NCBI GenBank assembly: GCA_020833205.1
Contig: JAJHQT010000034.1
Coordinates: forward strand, 1-8,842
DNA length: 8,842 nucleotides
Reading direction: 5' to 3'
Source: Pyrobaculum sp.
Lineage (GTDB): Archaea; Thermoproteota; Thermoprotei; Thermoproteales; Thermoproteaceae
Shown here: piece by piece, positions 6,414 to 8,842 of the stretch
Layout of the letters: each line of letters opens with the position of its first letter
Position numbering within the stretch: position 1 is the first letter of the stretch
Notes under the pieces: model-generated
The model's input: the letters and a program-made list of their open reading frames with translations, nothing else
Databases searched by the model: none
Told to the model about the DNA's origin: nothing
Translations under genes and position numbers: made by a program

Positions 6414-6910
6414 AAAGACGAGAGGCTCTCTAAAACCTCGCCGGGAGTCATGTAACCGAAGTGGATATACCCCCTATCTTTGGCGAAGTCGTAGAACAAG
6501 ATAGTCGGCGTTCCGTATACGCCGACCTCTTCCGCCAGCTTCATACACTCGCCTAGGTTGCCCTCGGGGCACTCCCTCACCTCAACCTTTCCGCCGTTGA
6601 ACACGTTTCTTATATAACGCAACCTCTCTCCCTCAGGCACGCACCTAAGCGCTCTGTGGAGAACCTCGGCGTCTCTATGCACAACGTAGTCGCACATGGC
6701 GTATGTTATTAACCCCTTCTCGGCCATTTCGACCAGCAGCTCCTCCGTCTCTCTGAAGAACCTAGCGCAGAAGGGACATTTAAAGTCGAAAAACACCAAG
6801 ACAAGTCTTCTGCCGTTGCCCAACTTCACAGGGGCAAGTTCTAGCAACCTCTTGACAGCCTCCGTCTTGGTGATCGGGGTAAGTCTAGGTTTGGACTTCT
6901 TGAAGATCAC
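6410..6910 (-). CDS. Thioredoxin-fold (DsbA/DsbC-like) thiol-disulfide oxidoreductase
   Basis: The 166-residue product has a thioredoxin fold with an active site CPFC (residues 45-48, in VFFDFKCPFCARFF) and the cis-proline loop GVYGTPTILFYD (P135), then a final strand and helix (FGYMTPGEVLESL). The GTPT loop and CPFC resemble DsbC/DsbG and related disulfide-exchange proteins more than classical thioredoxin (CGPC). No signal peptide is seen, so it probably acts in the cytosol, where Pyrobaculum relatives are known to have many disulfide-bonded proteins. Four more cysteines (73, 90, 114, 122) lie between the motifs. The frame is open upstream to about 7144, but that part is basic, of low quality and covers a gene remnant on the other strand. 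The GTG at 6910 lies about 24 bp after a TATA-like box and is chosen. It is translationally coupled (ATGA) to the unknown gene downstream. Confidence 0.85.
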   Translation of the reverse strand: MIFKKSKPRLTPITKTEAVKRLLELAPVKLGNGRRLVLVFFDFKCPFCARFFRETEELLVEMAEKGLITYAMCDYVVHRDAEVLHRALRCVPEGERLRYIRNVFNGGKVEVRECPEGNLGECMKLAEEVGVYGTPTILFYDFAKDRGYIHFGYMTPGEVLESLSSL

Positions 6911-6930
6911 AACGTTAAAAACAAAAACCG

Positions 6931-6938
6931 TTAAAAAC
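6931..6938 (-). promoter_or_regulatory. TATA-like box for the thioredoxin-fold operon
   Basis: GTTTTTAA on the minus strand is centred about 24 bp upstream of GTG 6910. A second copy (GTTTTTAAC) lies too close to the start to serve as TATA for it. Confidence 0.5.
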
Positions 6939-6969
6939 CTTCTAACGATGGCGATATTGTCTGTATTAG

Positions 6970-7077
6970 CGTGAGGAGGTCGGCGTCGCTGAGGGAAGCT
7001 ACATACTCTACAACTCCCGCACTTATCTGCTCTTTGACGTCCCCAAACGCCGGCTACCTGCGGCTTGTCTCCTCTAG
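6970..7077 (+). pseudogene. Inverted remnant of the start of the unknown 160-residue gene
   Basis: In the frame beginning at 6973 this stretch encodes EGSYILYNSRTYLLFDV, matching PGRYILYDFRTYLLFDV at the N-terminus of the minus-strand gene at 5931-6413. Over 48 bp (6994-7041 against 6392-6345) 41 bases match. Of the seven differences five are third-codon changes, four of them silent, as in a copy that was once under selection. The frame has a TAG at 6967 just upstream, no start codon, and a TAG at 7075; similarity stops near 7041-7050. The codon aligned with the original ATG reads GAG. It is therefore a broken 5' fragment of a paralogue, cut off where the PaREP2b 3' end begins at 7054. It cannot make the full protein. 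Confidence 0.7.
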
Positions 7078-8061
7078 CCACTTCTCTATGACGTCTGCAA
7101 GCTCGGCGTAGTGCCTGAAGCCCTCCAGATGTTCTCTGCCGCATGCGACATCTATCTTGCCGTTGCTACTCTTGTGTATCCTCGGCTCCTTGCCCGTTAG
7201 GGCCTTTATGAGGGCGGCGAGCCGCTTGGCGTCTTCCTCCCTGCCCCCAGGCGCGTCGGCCCTCGGCACGGCGAAGCCCAAGGTTGCGTTGAGCTTTCCA
7301 TACCTGCCGTATGTCACCTCGTACTTGCCCCTTATGCCGTCTATCTCGGCGGTTATCCTAATCCTCAGCAGAGTCTTGCCGTTCTGCTCCTCCTCAACGG
7401 CTTCTCCGCCTATGACCTTCACCACATACCTTCTGCCGTTCACTTCGACCTCCTTCTCTAAACCCTTCAGCTTTAGAGAGCCTCTCGACATCCCCTCCTC
7501 TATGATCTTTGTGGCTTTTTCGTAAACCTTCTCACCCGCCTCCCAAGCCCTCTGGAGTATGTACTTCACGAACTCCGCCGCCAGCTCCCTTTGCCCCTCA
7601 GTGCCGTGTTTAGACAGCCAGGCGGCGCGCTCAAGACCTTTCCTGAGGATTGAGACGTAGCCCTCCTCGCCGTCCTTCGGCACCTTAACAGTGAAGTGCT
7701 TGCCCTCTTCAAGGCCCATGGCCCTAAACCGCTGCGCTTCCCGCTCTATGCTGTGGGGGTTGGCGGTTTCGTATCTGACTACCAGCGCGCCGCCACCGGA
7801 TAGACCCACTTCGTATTTCGGCCATCCCTCCCTCAGCACGCGGCTCTATTCCAGCTTCTCAAGCCAGCCCTCAGCCTTGCCAGCGTCCACCCAGCCCCTC
7901 GCGACCGTCTCCCTAACAACCTCTGCGAGGGCTTTCCTGAGCTCCCCGCGCCCAGCCGCAAGCATGTCAGCGGTGGCCTCGACGTACCACATGTCTCTGT
8001 CGTCCACCTTCTTCACCTCCGCGCCGACGCCCCACGTCTCAAAAGGCGCGCATTTGTAATT
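7054..8061 (-). pseudogene. PaREP2b-family gene interrupted by in-frame TAG
   Basis: PaREP2b proteins are a paralogous, Pyrobaculum-typical family of unknown function. The 261-residue downstream part (7839-7054) carries family-like segments: GWPKYEVGLSGGGALVVRYE, SIEREAQRFRAMGLEEGKHF, GYVSILRKGLERAAWLSKHG, ELAAEFVKYILQRAWEAGEK, EVNGRRYVVKVIGG, LLRIRITAEIDGIRGKYEVT, RADAPGGREEDAKRLAALI and a C-terminal ADVIEKWLEETSRR. Upstream in the same frame, after TAG 7848-7846, 71 more residues continue the protein (KCAPFETWGVGAEVKKVDD, DMWYVEATADML, GWVDAGKAEGWLEKLE). No frameshift separates them, so one nonsense codon breaks the gene. A second in-frame TAG at 8064-8062 cuts off a further fragment (RRRWRDNYVALL, to about 8154, ended by TGA 8157-8155). 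Re-initiation at GTG 7839 could yield the C-terminal part. GC-rich and highly charged; family call from memory of its motifs. Confidence 0.7.
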
Positions 8062-8190
8062 CTATAGTAGCGCGACGTAATTGTCCCTCCAGCGGCGCCT
8101 AGCCGACGTAGCGCAAACGAGAGGCGGCTGAGGCGAAGCCCGACGCGGCGCACCTCACCCACCACCCCACAAGCCCGGCGCTCGGCACTG

Positions 8191-8257
8191 CGAAGAACGG
8201 CGCGCTTCTCTGCCTTTTTCTCGTCTTCGTTTTCGCGGAGCGCCGAAGAACGGCGCG
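8191..8257. repeat. 14-bp direct repeat in gene-free stretch
   Basis: CGAAGAACGGCGCG occurs at 8191-8204 and again at 8244-8257. CGCCGAA is also found at about 8272 and 8312. The stretch 8065-8373 has no intact gene: the left third is decayed PaREP2-like sequence, the middle holds these repeats, and the right third is the CRISPR leader. Confidence 0.5.
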
Positions 8258-8289
8258 TCGATTTTACCCAACGCCGAATGAAATGAATG

Positions 8290-8373
8290 TAAAGCGTAGT
8301 CTTAAGCCGACCGCCGAACCTACAAAAAACCAAAGAAAAACTTAAAAACCCACAACAACCAAACACACAAGCC
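8290..8373 (+). promoter_or_regulatory. CRISPR leader with TATA-like box
   Basis: An A-rich, low-G stretch (for example ACAAAAAACCAAAGAAAAAC and the following AC-rich tract) directly precedes the first repeat and contrasts with the GC-rich sequence to its left. CTTAAAAACC at 8341-8350 lies about 26 bp before 8371, so pre-crRNA transcription probably starts just before repeat 1, on the plus strand. The left boundary is approximate. Confidence 0.7.
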
Positions 8374-8842
8374 CCAGAATCTCAAGAAGGGTTGAAACTG
8401 ATATCCATTCAGCTTAACCTTTTCCCTATATGTAGCTACCGCACCAGAATCTCAAGAAGGGTTGAAACGCCTTTCCAGAGACCCTGCGCGCTCCTCCCCA
8501 CTTCGATCACTAGAATCTCAAGAAGGGTTGAAACACCAGGAAGCCCTTCTCCCTCAGGTTCAGTATGCGCTGGCGCGCTAGAATCTCAAGAAGGGTTGAA
8601 ACTTTCGATGCCTGTGCGGCTTCTTTCTATGGCGTCGTCGAAGTCTAGAATCTCAAGAAGGGTTGAAACTCTAACACCTGCCGAACGGTCATGTCGTTCA
8701 GCTCCTCTCCGTATACACTAGAATCTCAAGAAGGGTTGAAACGGCTAGGGCCAGTTGTAGTGCAACTGCGTTTGGGTTCTTGTAGCTGGCGATCTGCGCC
8801 CTAGAATCTCAAGAAGGGCTGAAACACTACTATGTGTACCCG
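8374..8842 (+). CRISPR. CRISPR array, 7 repeats and 6 complete spacers (continues past window)
   Basis: Seven 25-bp repeats start at 8374, 8444, 8510, 8578, 8645, 8718 and 8801. Each reads C, then C or T, then AGAATCTCAAGAAGG, then GTTGAAAC. Complete spacers are 45, 41, 43, 42, 48 and 58 bp; a seventh begins at 8826 and runs off the edge. The repeat's last eight bases, GTTGAAAC, match the crRNA 5' handle typical of crenarchaeal arrays, and the A-rich leader is on the left, so transcription is to the right. Repeats 1-2 have CC and repeats 3-7 CT at the first two bases; repeat 7 also has GGGCTG instead of GGGTTG. Array subtype cannot be fixed without cas genes, which are absent here; small repeats of this kind in Thermoproteales usually go with type I-A or III systems. 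Confidence 0.98.

Noticed and set aside
6911..7144. N-terminal extension of the thioredoxin-fold protein
   Set aside because: The extension is arginine-rich and unlike family members. It reads antisense through the gene remnant and lies upstream of the well-placed TATA-like box for GTG 6910.
8013..8366. Minus-strand open frame of 117 codons before the CRISPR array
   Set aside because: It is in a different frame from the PaREP2b remnants, has compositionally odd arginine-rich content and runs into the A-rich leader. It is better explained as chance.
8392..8721. Plus-strand open frame with repeated RISRRVET peptide
   Set aside because: It is a translation of the CRISPR repeats and spacers, not a gene.

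Overview
The window looks like chromosomal DNA from a hyperthermophilic crenarchaeon of the Thermoproteales, most likely Pyrobaculum or a close relative. The evidence is an archaeal-type ribosomal protein L14, a PaREP2b-type repeat protein (a family first named in Pyrobaculum aerophilum), TATA-like boxes about 25 bp upstream of most first-gene start codons (leaderless transcription), a compact C/D box sRNA with 12-nt guides, and a CRISPR repeat ending in GTTGAAAC, as crenarchaeal crRNA 5' handles do. These assignments rest on recognising motifs; no database search was run.

Left part (1-1846, + strand): the 3' part of an EamA/DMT-family membrane transporter, then a free-standing uL14 gene whose promoter lies inside the transporter's 3' end, then two small overlapping genes of unknown function that look like one operon. 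Between their end and the convergent ahcY gene lies a C/D box methylation-guide sRNA on the minus strand (about 1861-1914), with its own TATA-like box at the end of ahcY.

Middle part (1942-6910): S-adenosylhomocysteine hydrolase (minus) is divergent from a stand-alone B3/B4 tRNA-binding-domain protein (plus). The latter converges on a P-loop protein of the cyclic 2,3-diphosphoglycerate synthetase family (minus), and the two genes share one CTAG as both stop codons. That gene is divergent from a small metallophosphoesterase (plus), whose 3' end overlaps a convergent two-gene minus-strand operon: a cytosolic CPFC thioredoxin-fold protein translationally coupled by ATGA to an unrecognised 160-residue protein.

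Right part (6911-8842) is accessory and decayed. It holds a short inverted, non-functional copy of the start of the unrecognised 160-residue gene, a PaREP2b gene broken by an in-frame TAG with further decay at its 5' end, a gene-free stretch with a 14-bp direct repeat, an A-rich CRISPR leader, and a CRISPR array with seven 25-bp repeats and six complete spacers that runs off the right edge. No cas genes are in the window.

No clearly new defence or metabolic system is visible. The items most worth a second look are the C/D box sRNA, the inverted gene remnant, the stop-interrupted PaREP2b, the CRISPR spacer features, and the two uncharacterised small-gene operons.
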